Below, one piece after another: positions 10,076 through 19,737 of a stretch of 64,000 bases of DNA. The stretch lies in NCBI GenBank assembly GCA_913062815.1, contig CAJXWZ010000011.1, positions 1 to 64,000 on the forward strand, given 5' to 3'. The notes beneath the pieces were generated by a model. That model was given only the letters and a program-made list of their open reading frames with translations. It had not been told where the DNA came from and searched no databases. The translations under genes and the position numbers were made by a program. Numbering within the stretch: the first letter of the stretch is position 1; each line of letters starts with the position of its first letter. The stretch comes from an uncultured Colwellia sp. (lineage in GTDB: Bacteria > Pseudomonadota > Gammaproteobacteria > Enterobacterales > Alteromonadaceae).

Positions 10076-10966
10076 TTAATTATTTTCAAGCATACTCATT
10101 TTTTCCCATAACTTGTTCGCCACCGGCCCAAGCATTCTAGCTTTCATCTTTATCGCCTGATAATTTAGTGCAATACGCGTATCAAAATCATCTAAACTCA
10201 CTGCCACTAATGATTTAGCTTGAATTTCATCTCTCACCATATAGTCAGGTAAGCGTCCCCAACCTATACCACTCATAATGAGCGTTTTCTTGGTACTAAA
10301 GTCATTTACATACCAGCATCGCTGACCTGTTTGCACACTATAATTGACGCCTTGACTACTTTGCCCTGAATCTTGCACAACAATTTGATATTCGTCTTTT
10401 AGTTCGACTACTGAGTTTAACTGTGGATGGCGGTCTAGTAGTTTTGGTGAAGCAACATTGCAAAGGTTACCTTGATATAACATGTTGGCATCATATTGAC
10501 CTGATTGTAGTGCCAAATTATCAATGGTTGTTAAGGCCAAATCGGCTTGTTTGGATTTAACTGCCTCAAGTGCACCATTAATGTATTCTTGCTTTAAAAT
10601 AATTTGAGTATGGGGGAATTCATTTTGGGTTTTTTCCAGCACTGGCAGAATATTTTCCAAGTCATAAGACGCTTCAATAGCAATAGTAACACTGGCTTCA
10701 TTGCCTGCAGTTAAGAAGCTTGCTAGTTGCTTTATTTGCTCTTCTTCATTTAATAACCGTAATGCCTGTTGATAAATTTGCTTGCCGTTATCTGTTAGTA
10801 ATAATCGATAACCTTGTCGACTAAACAGATGCAAGCCCAGCTGGCTTTCAAGCTGTTTAATACCTTGACTGATCGCTGGTTGGGTTTTAAATAACACCTC
10901 GCTCGCGGCTTTTAAACTACCGAGTTCAGCAACTTTCACTAACATTTTTAATTGTTCAAGTGTCAT
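10076..10966 (-). CDS. LysR-family transcriptional regulator
   Basis: LysR-type regulator with an N-terminal winged helix (MTLEQLKMLVKVAELGSLKA, then TQPAISQGIKQLESQLGLHLF, residues about 1-60) and a C-terminal substrate-binding domain. The ORF track starts at 11002, but the ATG at 10966 is preceded by GGAGGGAGAAA and gives the canonical N terminus, about 296 residues. The gene is divergent from the cytochrome b561-yceI pair, and a near-perfect inverted repeat lies between them, so control of that pair is a reasonable inference. The ligand is unknown. Confidence 0.92.
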   Translation of the reverse strand: MTLEQLKMLVKVAELGSLKAASEVLFKTQPAISQGIKQLESQLGLHLFSRQGYRLLLTDNGKQIYQQALRLLNEEEQIKQLASFLTAGNEASVTIAIEASYDLENILPVLEKTQNEFPHTQIILKQEYINGALEAVKSKQADLALTTIDNLALQSGQYDANMLYQGNLCNVASPKLLDRHPQLNSVVELKDEYQIVVQDSGQSSQGVNYSVQTGQRCWYVNDFSTKKTLIMSGIGWGRLPDYMVRDEIQAKSLVAVSLDDFDTRIALNYQAIKMKARMLGPVANKLWEKMSMLENN

Positions 10967-11005
10967 TTTCTCCCTCCAATGCATATTAACTAATAGAACC
11001 ACAAA

Positions 11006-11028
11006 CTTATTAAGTAAAACTTAACAAG
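11006..11028. promoter_or_regulatory. Inverted repeat, candidate LysR operator
   Basis: CTTATTAAGT and ACTTAACAAG are inverted with a 3-base spacer and match in nine of ten positions. The site lies 40 bases upstream of the lysR start and about 85 bases before the cytochrome b561 start. Its size and AT-rich dyad shape suit a LysR-family box. Binding is inferred. Confidence 0.5.
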
Positions 11029-11113
11029 TTATAAACAAAGCTTCAATATTAATTTACTTATACTTTACTCATAATACGTAAAAACACAAACCAGACAATT
11101 TGGAAAAGCAGCA

Positions 11114-11692
11114 GTGAACAACACAAGTTCAAAATATGGCCTTGTCAGTATATTTTTACACTGGCTCAGCGCATTGACCATTATTGGTTTATTCGCATTA
11201 GGTTATTACATGGTAGATTTGACGTATTATCATGAATGGTACAAAACTGCGCCTGAGCTTCACAAAAGCATAGGTTTAGTATTCTTTTTACTGATGGTAA
11301 TGAGGCTTGCATGGCGTGTTACGCAAATTACACCGAGCCACTTGCCTAGTCATAGTGCTGTTGAACGAAAATTAGGAAAAATAATTCACTCTTTGCTTTA
11401 TTTGTTAATTTTCATCATTATGATCTCTGGCTACTTAATTTCAACAGCAGATGGTCGAGGTATTGCCGTTTTCGAATTGTTTGATGTGCCTGCCTTGGGT
11501 AGTAGCATTGAAAATCAAGAAGATATTGCCGGATTAGTACACAAATGGCTTGCTTATTTATTAATTGCATTATCTGCATTACATGCATTAGCAGCACTTA
11601 AACATCATTTTATTGATAAAGATAACACCCTAAATAGAATCATTGGCAAAGGCCAAACATTGGAGAACATTAATGAAAAAACAGTTAATTAA
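11114..11692 (+). CDS. Cytochrome b561 family protein (YceJ-like)
   Basis: Four-helix inner-membrane di-heme b cytochrome of the b561/YodB type, which passes electrons from quinol or to periplasmic partners. Conserved His residues are seen in IFLHWLSAL, ELHKSIGL, GLVHKWLAYLL and SALHALAALKHHF, and four hydrophobic spans are evident over 192 residues. The start is a GTG at 11114 with GGAAA upstream. Its end overlaps the following YceI gene by 20 bases. Cytochrome b561 with YceI is a recurrent pair (yceJ-yceI in E. coli). The divergent LysR is the likely regulator. Confidence 0.9.
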   Translation: MNNTSSKYGLVSIFLHWLSALTIIGLFALGYYMVDLTYYHEWYKTAPELHKSIGLVFFLLMVMRLAWRVTQITPSHLPSHSAVERKLGKIIHSLLYLLIFIIMISGYLISTADGRGIAVFELFDVPALGSSIENQEDIAGLVHKWLAYLLIALSALHALAALKHHFIDKDNTLNRIIGKGQTLENINEKTVN

Positions 11693-12257
11693 ATTAGTAT
11701 TAGCATCAGCACTTGTCGCTGGCTCATTTTTACCAGCAGCAAATGCTGCCGACTATGTTATTGATAACAAAGGTGCGCATGCCTCAATTAACTTTAAAAT
11801 ACAGCATTTAGGTTATAGCTGGTTAACTGGTCGTTTTGATAAATTTTCTGGTAACTTTAGCTATGATGCTGCGAATGTTTCAGCGTCAAAAATTGAAGTA
11901 AACATTGATACCAGTAGTATTAATTCAAATCATGGTGAACGTGATAAGCATTTAAAAAGTGATGACTTTCTTGACGTAAGTGCTTTTGCTAATGCTAAAT
12001 TTGTTAGTGATTCTGTTACCGATAAAGGCGATGGTAAACTAGCAGTTTCAGGCACACTAACCTTACACGGTGTTAGTAAGAAAATAGTAATTGACACACA
12101 AAAAATTGGTGAAGGTAAAGACCCATGGGGCGGCTACCGTGTTGGTTTTAGTGGCACAACTACCATTGCCTTAACTGATTTTGCCATTAAAATGAATTTG
12201 GGACCCGCTTCTAACAATGTGGAACTCGAACTTCATATTGAAGGAAAGAAACAGTAA
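11673..12257 (+). CDS. YceI family periplasmic protein
   Basis: Secreted lipocalin-like protein that binds polyisoprenoid lipids in studied homologues. The start at the ATG at 11673 has TTGGAG upstream and gives a clean signal peptide ending in PAANA before ADYVIDNKGAH. The mature part carries the YceI hallmarks INFKIQHLGYSWLTGRFDKFSG and GTLTLHGVSK. It is about 194 residues, a normal length. The ORF-track start at 11643 would add ten residues and spoil the signal. The gene overlaps cytochrome b561 and is likely translationally coupled to it. A hairpin follows the stop. Confidence 0.92.
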   Translation: MKKQLIKLVLASALVAGSFLPAANAADYVIDNKGAHASINFKIQHLGYSWLTGRFDKFSGNFSYDAANVSASKIEVNIDTSSINSNHGERDKHLKSDDFLDVSAFANAKFVSDSVTDKGDGKLAVSGTLTLHGVSKKIVIDTQKIGEGKDPWGGYRVGFSGTTTIALTDFAIKMNLGPASNNVELELHIEGKKQ

Positions 12258-12267
12258 AGAAAACAAT

Positions 12268-12293
12268 GCAGCTCATGCAATTTTGAGCTGCAG
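12268..12293 (+). terminator. Hairpin after yceI, probable terminator
   Basis: TGCAGCTC and GAGCTGCA form a perfect 8-bp stem around a 10-base loop, 10 bases after the yceI stop. It is followed by GTTTAAC, so the U-tract is short. The position supports a terminator for the b561-yceI operon. Confidence 0.5.
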
Positions 12294-12374
12294 TTTAACA
12301 GGGTAACTGTTAGACAAATTAAAATTTTGCATTAATATACAAGCACTCTTTTAGGTTTGTTTGGGAACAACTTA

Positions 12375-13187
12375 ATGCAAAACTTTTCAATTCGATATAA
12401 ATTCTTCTTTGCCATTACACTCGTTTTCATCAGCGCTTGTGCGCATTTACCTCATGATAAGCATGACGCACCCGTTCTACCTGAATTTATGTTCAAACCG
12501 ACAACTCAACTTGCTAGCCAAGTAAAACAGACCCTATTAGCCGCCAAAACTGAAAACAAAAAAGCCTTATTTGTGTTGGGAGCACAGTGGTGTCATGACA
12601 GTAAAGGCTTAGCTAAAAATTTCTCTACACCACAAATGCAAACCATTCTTCAAGAAAATTACCACGTTTTATTTGTTGATGCCGGCTATTTAGAAAATGG
12701 TTTTAATCTTGTTAAACAATTTAACCTACCCATTTATTACGGCACGCCTACTGTGATGATTGTTGAGCCAAGCTCAAAGGAGATTATAAATCGCGCTAGT
12801 ATGCAAAAGTGGCTCAGTGCCGACAAAGTCCCCTTAAATGAGTATGAAACATATTTTTCTGATTACGCTGCTAGCACCGATAAAACAGAAAAAGTAAGCG
12901 CTACAATGCAGCACCATTTTAATACCATCAATCAGTTTGAGCAACAACAAGCAGATCGACTTAAAGCGGCTTACAAAGTAATTGGGCCTTTATTAGCAGC
13001 GTATATGCAAAGTGAAAATAAAAAAGCGTCGGATGAATTCTCACATAAATGGGGACAAGTGGCTGATATACGTTTTCGATTGCAAGATGACATTCAAACA
13101 TTAATTGCCCAAGCCAAAAATAATGTTAACAATGGAGTGACTACACCGCTAGATATGCCAAAGTATGAGGTATTTGATTGGGAGTAA
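12375..13187 (+). CDS. Thioredoxin-like fold lipoprotein
   Basis: Predicted lipoprotein with a thioredoxin-like domain. From the ATG at 12375 the N terminus is a signal peptide ending in the lipobox ISAC (Cys at residue 22). The fold is suggested by ALFVLGAQWCHDSKGLAKNF, where thioredoxin has WCGPC, then VDAGYLENG and a cis-Pro-like GTPTVMIV. Only one Cys of the CxxC pair is present (WCHDS), so it is unlikely to act as a dithiol oxidoreductase. A TTG start six codons earlier at 12357 is the track choice. Partner and substrate are unknown. It stands alone, downstream of yceI. Confidence 0.75.
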   Translation: MQNFSIRYKFFFAITLVFISACAHLPHDKHDAPVLPEFMFKPTTQLASQVKQTLLAAKTENKKALFVLGAQWCHDSKGLAKNFSTPQMQTILQENYHVLFVDAGYLENGFNLVKQFNLPIYYGTPTVMIVEPSSKEIINRASMQKWLSADKVPLNEYETYFSDYAASTDKTEKVSATMQHHFNTINQFEQQQADRLKAAYKVIGPLLAAYMQSENKKASDEFSHKWGQVADIRFRLQDDIQTLIAQAKNNVNNGVTTPLDMPKYEVFDWE

Positions 13188-13394
13188 GTGCAGCAAAAGC
13201 TTAAATCCAAGTTACAAGTTAACTATACTAGCCAATAAAGATTGTAACTAAACGGACTATATATTCAGGTTATTTTAAGTAAGGCTAGGTTAGGCGTATC
13301 ACTAAAAACAAAAATAGATTCTTGGTATTTTGCATGAAATTTGGCCACAACTAGCCATAGCCTGACTTCAGCCATAAATTACCTCTCCCCTGTT

Positions 13395-13607
13395 TTAATG
13401 GCTTAACGCAATGATAGCGCCATCTAAAACATCTATATTGAAGGTGTAATTTTTTTGATGATATAAAATTTCAACTTGGTTGTTCTTGAGCACGCCGGTT
13501 ATATCAAACTCATCACCAAAAGCTATATTCAAATTGCTATCACGTAGATGAATATTGGTCTTAGACATATAATGACCAATCTCTACTTTATTTCGATTGT
13601 ATTTCAT
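13395..13607 (-). CDS. Small protein of unknown function
   Basis: A 70-residue protein from the ATG at 13607, which has GGGGGCTAGT just upstream. Longer starts at 13619 or 13655 are possible. It begins MKYNRNKVEIGHYMSKTN and looks like an all-beta domain with alternating hydrophobic residues (VEILYHQKNYTFNIDVL). I do not recognise the family. It has no neighbours on its strand and is divergent from another small gene. It is supported mainly by the ribosome binding site and its isolated position, so the call is moderate. Confidence 0.5.
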   Translation of the reverse strand: MKYNRNKVEIGHYMSKTNIHLRDSNLNIAFGDEFDITGVLKNNQVEILYHQKNYTFNIDVLDGAIIALSH

Positions 13608-13752
13608 ACTAGCCCCCATTTTAATAATAGTCGCTAAAATGACAAAGCCAAGCATAAGCCTGCATATTTTTGGCTAAATAAACGCAGGAAAAATGCTGTT
13701 ATTTACACTAAACTTGTTAATGAATCGCTACGGTAATATGAGGGCAGTAACA

Positions 13753-13971
13753 ATGAAAATGACAGACATCCACAGTGAAATTCAATCAGGTATTATCAAT
13801 TACCTTTCTGTACACCCTGATGCATCGGGTTCAGTTCAGCGTATATGTGAGCAATGGCTTACCAATGAGAAATGCGCTCACAATATTTTTCAAGTGCAAA
13901 CGGCTGTTAATAGCTTACTTAAGCGAGGTGAAATTCATAAACACTCAGATGCTGATATATATACGCTATAA
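13753..13971 (+). CDS. Small winged-helix-like protein, unknown
   Basis: A 72-residue protein from the ATG at 13753 (MKMTDIHSEIQSG) with GAGGGCAG upstream; the ORF track begins 20 codons earlier. The pattern IINYLSVHPDASGSVQRICEQWL followed by VQTAVNSLLKRGEIHKH resembles a winged helix with a recognition helix and wing, so DNA binding is possible. No other domain is present. It stands alone before a long noncoding stretch. Function is not known. Confidence 0.6.
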   Translation: MKMTDIHSEIQSGIINYLSVHPDASGSVQRICEQWLTNEKCAHNIFQVQTAVNSLLKRGEIHKHSDADIYTL

Positions 13972-14146
13972 CAATTAAGATTTAGTTTAGTTAACTCTAA
14001 GGTTGTCAAAAATTACTCTCGACTCTTTAAAATGAGCCTCTTACACGCCAGAGTATTCGCCAATAAGCTCTGGCTCTAGTGTGACAATAAGAAACAGCCT
14101 GTAGAAATAACGTTATGACATGCGTCATTATAGAAACACATCTAAT

Positions 14147-14191
14147 TCAACCTGTTCGAGTAGTATAAATAGTGATTCGGACAGGTTGAAC
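14147..14191. repeat. Inverted repeat with 10-bp perfect arms
   Basis: TTCAACCTGT and ACAGGTTGAA are perfect inverted copies separated by 25 bases. The element is not next to a gene end, so it is not an obvious terminator. It could be the end of a small degenerate mobile element or a structured RNA. I found no second copy by eye. Confidence 0.5.
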
Positions 14192-14327
14192 TTAAAGTTA
14201 ACAAACTAATTTATTCAGAAAAGGCTTATATCAATTATTATTAGTCGTTAATGGCAATATTAACGATAATTAACGATATAGTTCCATGCTCATTAGCTTT
14301 GCTATTTCGACAACTAAAACTCATACC

Positions 14328-14507
14328 TTATGCTAAGGCACGAGACCTAGGTATTGAGTGGTTCTTTAATCCCGCTAGCTTTAAATCTAACATTTCCATA
14401 AAGGATAATGGGGTTACTTCTATATGTTCATTACCGTCTTCACCAACTTCCTTTGCCTCAGGCAGTGCTTCATTTAACGCAGTCAAACGCGCTCATGTAC
14501 CTGCCAT
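14328..14507 (-). pseudogene. Possible gene relic on the minus strand
   Basis: Reading from ATG at 14507, the frame is MAGT, one TGA, then a further 54 codons ending in TAA: ARLTALNEALPEAKEVGEDG and onward through SFMEMLDLKLAGLKNHSIPR. The composition is like a genuine soluble protein (balanced acidic and hydrophobic residues), in contrast to the plus-strand ORF over the same bases. It may be the tail of a decayed gene, or a small gene starting at TTG after the TGA. I do not recognise the family. Confidence 0.35.
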
Positions 14508-14643
14508 TTCAAAAGATTATTTTGAATAAAGCTCTAATAGTGCTAATTTATTCTTAACCAAAAAACTATGATTCACCCAATTTAATTGATACCTATTGTT
14601 TAACTTAATAACCTGAAAAACATCCATTTTTGTAGGAGTTTAT

Positions 14644-17061
14644 ATGTTTAGAAAAGTAGTTCTATCTGTTCTGGCTATTTCACTTATCGCTTTTACTTTA
14701 GGTTATTTTTACCTGATGAATAAAATGCCAGTAAGGAAAGGAGAGCTCGTATTAGCAGGGTTATCTAGCAGCGTTACTGTTTCGTATGATCATTATGGTG
14801 TACCCCACATAGTAGCAAAAAATGATAACGATCTTTATCGCGCTTTAGGCTATGTTCATGCCCAAGATCGACTTTTTCAAATGGAGATGATACGACGCTT
14901 ATCACAAGGGAAACTTGCAGAGATTTATGGTGAAAAATTAGTAAAAATTGATAAATTATTTAGAACCTTAGGGTTAGAAGCCTATGCGGAAAAATGGATT
15001 AAAGCCATGAAAGCGCGAGGTAATGAAAAACTGTTTGAAACAATGAATGCTTATCTTGCAGGGGTAAATGCATTCGTTAAAGATGGGACTAAACCTATCG
15101 AGTTTGATTTAGTTAAATTTCCACAACATATTTACACTCAACAAGACATTGCCTCTATTGCTGGTTATATGGCTTTTTCTTTTGCCTTTGCAATTAAAGA
15201 TGATCCACTAGTCACTCACCTTTCAAATACCTTAGGTGAAAAATATTTAAAAGATTTAGGCATTTCTTATACTCCTGGTTTTGAAACAATTCCTGTTGAT
15301 GGCATAAAAGATAAAGGCAATATAGCAAAACATATCTCCCAAACGGTCATGGATATTCTAGAAGAGCAGATTTCAGCCCCCTTATTTCATGGTAGTAATA
15401 GTTGGATTGTTTCACCTCAACGCAGTGTTTCAGGTAAAGCAATGTTAGTGAATGATCCGCACATTGGTTACAGCCAACCAAGTGTTTGGTATGAAGCGCA
15501 ATTAACCTCAGATAACACTGATATTTATGGGCACTTTTTAGCCTTAACCCCTTTCCCTCAGCTAGGTTTTAATCAAGACATGGCTTGGGGATTAACCATG
15601 TTTGAAAACGATGACATGGATTTTTACGCCGAAACAGTAAACCCTAACAATAACGAGCAATATTGGGCTATTGACCATTGGGAGAACTTTGAGTCTCGAC
15701 TAGAAACTATTCATGTGAAAGATGGTAAAGACATCCGTTATGAGGTCAAAACAACGCGACATGGCCCTATTATGAACTCAGTTTATAAAGGTAGTAATAG
15801 TTTAGTCAGTGCAAGTGCTGAAGTAGAACAACCAATCGCTCTTTGGTGGGTTTTTAAAAATACTGAAAACAAAATTATGGAAGCTTTTTATCAGTTGCCA
15901 CATATCAAAACCATTGACGAGGCTGCCGAGGTGGCGGCAAAAATACATGCTCCTGGCTTAAATTTAATGTTTGCAAATGCGCAAGGAGATATTGGCTGGT
16001 GGGCGGCAGCAAAACTCCCTATTAGACCTAAACATGTTAATAGTAAGATGATTTTAGATGGCGCAAGCGGCAAAGATGATGTATTGGGTTTTTATGACTT
16101 TTCATATAATCCAAAACAGATAAACCCTAAAAGTGGTGTGCTTTACTCTGCCAACAATCAACCTGAAAACATGGGGATTGGCTTAGTGCCCGGCTATTAT
16201 GCTCCAACCGATAGAGCCAGCCGTATAACAGAGTTATTAGCCAGTAAAGAAAAATTATCGGTTGAGTTTATGAAAGAAATGCTGATAGATAGTCAGTCAA
16301 AAACGGCATTATTATTCCAACGAGTATCTTTGCCTATTCTAATAAAAAATAGCCATCAGTTGTCTGAAATTGAACAAAAAGCGCTGTCTATTTATACTAA
16401 ATGGAATGCTAAGCATCTACCACAGCAACAAGGTGCGGCTATTAATAATCGCTTCAGAATGAGTTTAATGAGACTTACTATGCAAGATGAATTAGGCGAG
16501 AAATACTATCCTAATTTTCAGTTTTCATTTTTAATGGCGAGAACTATTTGGCGTTTATTACCTAATGAGCAATCGCCTTGGTGGGATAATATAGCGACGG
16601 AAACTATTGAAACGCGTGCTCAATTAATTCAACAAGCTTGGCAAGAAAGTATTCAGTTTTTAGCGGAAAAATATGGTGATGATTTAACACAGTGGACATG
16701 GGAAAATGAAGCATCTGTTGTATATGAACATCCTTTAGGTAAACAAAAGCCATTGGATAAACTATTTAATGTTGGGCCATTGCCTACTAGCCAAGGAATG
16801 GAAGTAATTAACAATACTCGATTAAAGCAGGATGGGAAAAACCTAAAAATCACTATGGGGCCATCAACACGTAGAGTAATAGACTTCGGTGATATTGAAA
16901 ATTCTTGGGGAATCTTACCAACAGGGCAATCAGGTGTAGTGTTAGATAAACATTACGATGATCAAGCTATTGCTTATTCGTTTGGAAAATTTAGACATCA
17001 ATATATTACCGATAACAAAATACAAGAAAACCTAGCAAGTGAACTAGTACTCGTGCCATAA
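14644..17061 (+). CDS. Penicillin acylase family N-terminal nucleophile hydrolase
   Basis: Precursor of an Ntn-hydrolase of the penicillin G acylase / acyl-homoserine-lactone acylase (PvdQ, QuiP) family, processed to two chains in the periplasm. Residues about 5-24 form a signal anchor. The autocleavage site is HGSNSWIVSP, with the catalytic Ser at residue 251 after Gly250, followed by LVNDPHIGY, typical of the beta-chain start. The 805-residue length is normal. The ATG has TAGGAG upstream. Substrate cannot be read from the sequence; acylated signals, amides or antibiotics are all possible. It is a single gene between a noncoding region and a convergent hemF. Confidence 0.9.
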   Translation: MFRKVVLSVLAISLIAFTLGYFYLMNKMPVRKGELVLAGLSSSVTVSYDHYGVPHIVAKNDNDLYRALGYVHAQDRLFQMEMIRRLSQGKLAEIYGEKLVKIDKLFRTLGLEAYAEKWIKAMKARGNEKLFETMNAYLAGVNAFVKDGTKPIEFDLVKFPQHIYTQQDIASIAGYMAFSFAFAIKDDPLVTHLSNTLGEKYLKDLGISYTPGFETIPVDGIKDKGNIAKHISQTVMDILEEQISAPLFHGSNSWIVSPQRSVSGKAMLVNDPHIGYSQPSVWYEAQLTSDNTDIYGHFLALTPFPQLGFNQDMAWGLTMFENDDMDFYAETVNPNNNEQYWAIDHWENFESRLETIHVKDGKDIRYEVKTTRHGPIMNSVYKGSNSLVSASAEVEQPIALWWVFKNTENKIMEAFYQLPHIKTIDEAAEVAAKIHAPGLNLMFANAQGDIGWWAAAKLPIRPKHVNSKMILDGASGKDDVLGFYDFSYNPKQINPKSGVLYSANNQPENMGIGLVPGYYAPTDRASRITELLASKEKLSVEFMKEMLIDSQSKTALLFQRVSLPILIKNSHQLSEIEQKALSIYTKWNAKHLPQQQGAAINNRFRMSLMRLTMQDELGEKYYPNFQFSFLMARTIWRLLPNEQSPWWDNIATETIETRAQLIQQAWQESIQFLAEKYGDDLTQWTWENEASVVYEHPLGKQKPLDKLFNVGPLPTSQGMEVINNTRLKQDGKNLKITMGPSTRRVIDFGDIENSWGILPTGQSGVVLDKHYDDQAIAYSFGKFRHQYITDNKIQENLASELVLVP

Positions 17062-17160
17062 CGAATTGATAGGGTTATAGCTCGATCAGTTTTTTAAATA
17101 CAATGGTAACTATGATAAAGTGAATAAATACAGAACGATAATACTTGTTTACGTGTATCT

Positions 17161-17191
17161 GAGAGCTCTATAAGCAAGAACTAGAGCTCTC
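17161..17191. terminator. Hairpin between convergent acylase and hemF genes
   Basis: GAGAGCTCTA and TAGAGCTCTC form a perfect 10-bp stem with an 11-base loop. It sits 100 bases after the acylase stop and 21 bases after the hemF stop. Neither side has a clear U-tract, so it may block read-through or protect 3' ends rather than act as a classical terminator. Confidence 0.5.
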
Positions 17192-17211
17192 CAACAAATG
17201 ACATTTAACCG

Positions 17212-18189
<978 letters not shown>

Positions 18190-18252
18190 TCATATTGTAC
18201 CACTTCCTATTAGCAAGCTCTTAGGATTTGGATAGAGAATTGAAGATAAATT

Positions 18253-19290
18253 TTAATCTAAACTGACAATACCGAATTGTATCTCGCCAATATTCCCTTG
18301 TTCATCCATAAGTCGAAAAGACCTATTCCTCAACGAATAAGGCCTATATACAGGCACTTGCTTGAATCGATTGGCGACGGTGTGATGAATGATAGGTGCA
18401 TGTTCAGATTTTGCGTCAGCCACATTTACACGCACTAATCGAGGCGATAAAGTAGCAGAGTTCGTATTAGTTCGCTGCTGACTATGCAACTTACCATCTA
18501 CCAAAGGTTTTATATTTAGGTCATCAATGCAAATACTGTCTTGAGCGCCACTAATACTAAGGCTGGCATAATCAATCTCAGCAACATTCAAAATAGACAG
18601 GTCACTGCCAACACTATCAAGCATGAATTTCAAAGTAATATCAGATAAACCATCAAACCAATAACTACCACCAATATCAGAGTGTACACCGGCAAACCAT
18701 ACTTCGGTAACACGTTCATCATGGTTAAATAGGGTTGGTTGAAAGAGAATGCGTTTTTCGTCTAACGAGACTAAATGAACGGCCTTTTCAACATGATTAG
18801 CCAGAGTGCCATTTTCAAATACGATGCCACTGGCGGGAAAGGTATCAGGATTTAAATCTAGAGAGCCACGTGTTGCAGCTACGGTATCGAAAACGCCTAA
18901 GAACTTAACTTTGTAAGGCAAATGTGCAGCAAACATACGAGCAATGGCGGCACCACGGCTAAAGCCAAAAATAGTTATTTCATCGCCCTTATTATAATTT
19001 GACTTTAAGTCGTTATGCGCTTCATCAAGAATGTCATCCATATCACCGTAGGGCGGCGCAAATAATGCGTTGAATTTACGCTTGAGCCAATTCCCCCGTG
19101 TGCCCACACCACTATAATAAAAACTATGCTGATCAGTTAATCTAACATTAGCTCCATTCATTGGGTTTAGTTTACCGCCCAAAAAAACGTGCAGTTTTAG
19201 CACATTGCTGATGCTCGAATCTTCAAAAAAATCATCTGAGTCTTGTGGTGAATTGCAGGTACCATCAAAACAAAAAATTAATTTTTTCAT
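18253..19290 (-). CDS. DUF2235 alpha/beta-hydrolase-like protein
   Basis: DUF2235 protein, a predicted alpha/beta hydrolase related to the Tle1-type phospholipases of type VI secretion, although many members have no link to secretion. The N terminus KKLIFCFDGTCNSPQDSDDF is the DUF2235 hallmark, and the nucleophile elbow FGFSRGAA (GxSxG) is near residue 108. LGVFDTVAATRG follows. The protein is 345 residues with no signal peptide. It is the last gene of a four-gene set with TM2, YidD-like and DUF4177 proteins, which suggests action at the inner membrane. Substrate is not known. Confidence 0.85.
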   Translation of the reverse strand: MKKLIFCFDGTCNSPQDSDDFFEDSSISNVLKLHVFLGGKLNPMNGANVRLTDQHSFYYSGVGTRGNWLKRKFNALFAPPYGDMDDILDEAHNDLKSNYNKGDEITIFGFSRGAAIARMFAAHLPYKVKFLGVFDTVAATRGSLDLNPDTFPASGIVFENGTLANHVEKAVHLVSLDEKRILFQPTLFNHDERVTEVWFAGVHSDIGGSYWFDGLSDITLKFMLDSVGSDLSILNVAEIDYASLSISGAQDSICIDDLNIKPLVDGKLHSQQRTNTNSATLSPRLVRVNVADAKSEHAPIIHHTVANRFKQVPVYRPYSLRNRSFRLMDEQGNIGEIQFGIVSLD

Positions 19291-19310
19291 CCTATGCTCT
19301 TTAGATTTAG

Positions 19311-19709
19311 TTACGGGTGTTGAGTGAATTGCTTTAACAGTTTTTTCATCAATTGATTGTTGTATTGATAGATTACTTTTTCACTGTTAAATAATTGTGG
19401 CAACTCAATGACAAATACAAATAAAATGAGTCCTGCACCAACTAAAGTAAAAAAACCAGTAAAATAGAAAAATAGTCCAATTGACATCAAAGCTAAATTC
19501 ACTAAACCTCGTTGCCAATTACCTAAATAGAAGTGATGTAACCCCGCAACAAACGCCCAATTTAATGCCGCATAAGTATCAGGGTCTTTAATTTGTTTAA
19601 GCTCTTGTGCGTAGTATTGTCTTTTTTGCTCTACCGAAAGCGAAGCTACTTGCTCCCTTAGTTCATTCTCTTCAGCGCGTAACTGTTCTTTATCAAGCGT
19701 GAGTACCAT
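19311..19709 (-). CDS. TM2-domain-like membrane protein
   Basis: A 132-residue protein with a charged coiled-coil-like N terminus (residues 1-45, DKEQLRAEENELREQVASL) followed by a TM2-like module: AALNWAFVAGLHHFYLGNWQRGLVNLAL and a second span FYFTGFFTLVGAGLILFVFVIEL. TM2 proteins have two spans joined by a short turn, and most have no known function. The ATG has AAGGAT upstream. It ends 20 bases before the DUF2235 gene and starts 28 bases after the YidD-like gene. Confidence 0.75.
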   Translation of the reverse strand: MVLTLDKEQLRAEENELREQVASLSVEQKRQYYAQELKQIKDPDTYAALNWAFVAGLHHFYLGNWQRGLVNLALMSIGLFFYFTGFFTLVGAGLILFVFVIELPQLFNSEKVIYQYNNQLMKKLLKQFTQHP

Positions 19710-19737
19710 GACATAAATCCTTTTTTATTATTATCCC

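Larger units (their letters stand above)
13972..14643. other. Noncoding stretch of about 670 bases before the acylase gene
   Basis: No convincing intact gene is present. It holds a small inverted repeat (CCAGAG/CTCTGG near 14049-14074), a 45-base element with 10-bp inverted arms (14147-14191), and a possible minus-strand gene relic (14328-14507). The plus-strand ORF at 14251-14529 has an unnatural composition and looks like the antisense of that relic. The acylase ribosome binding site TAGGAG ends the region. Confidence 0.6.

Noticed and set aside
13775-13978. ORF overlapping the small winged-helix-like gene in another frame
   Set aside because: The overlapping frame at 13753 has a better ribosome binding site and a fold-like pattern, so this is a shadow.
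14251-14529. Plus-strand ORF of 92 residues
   Set aside because: It has no good ribosome binding site and an odd composition, and the opposite strand over the same bases reads as protein-like. I treat it as antisense of a relic.
18253-19290. Type VI secretion phospholipase effector
   Set aside because: DUF2235 is related to Tle1, but no vgrG, hcp, PAAR or immunity gene is nearby. The neighbours are membrane-associated small proteins.
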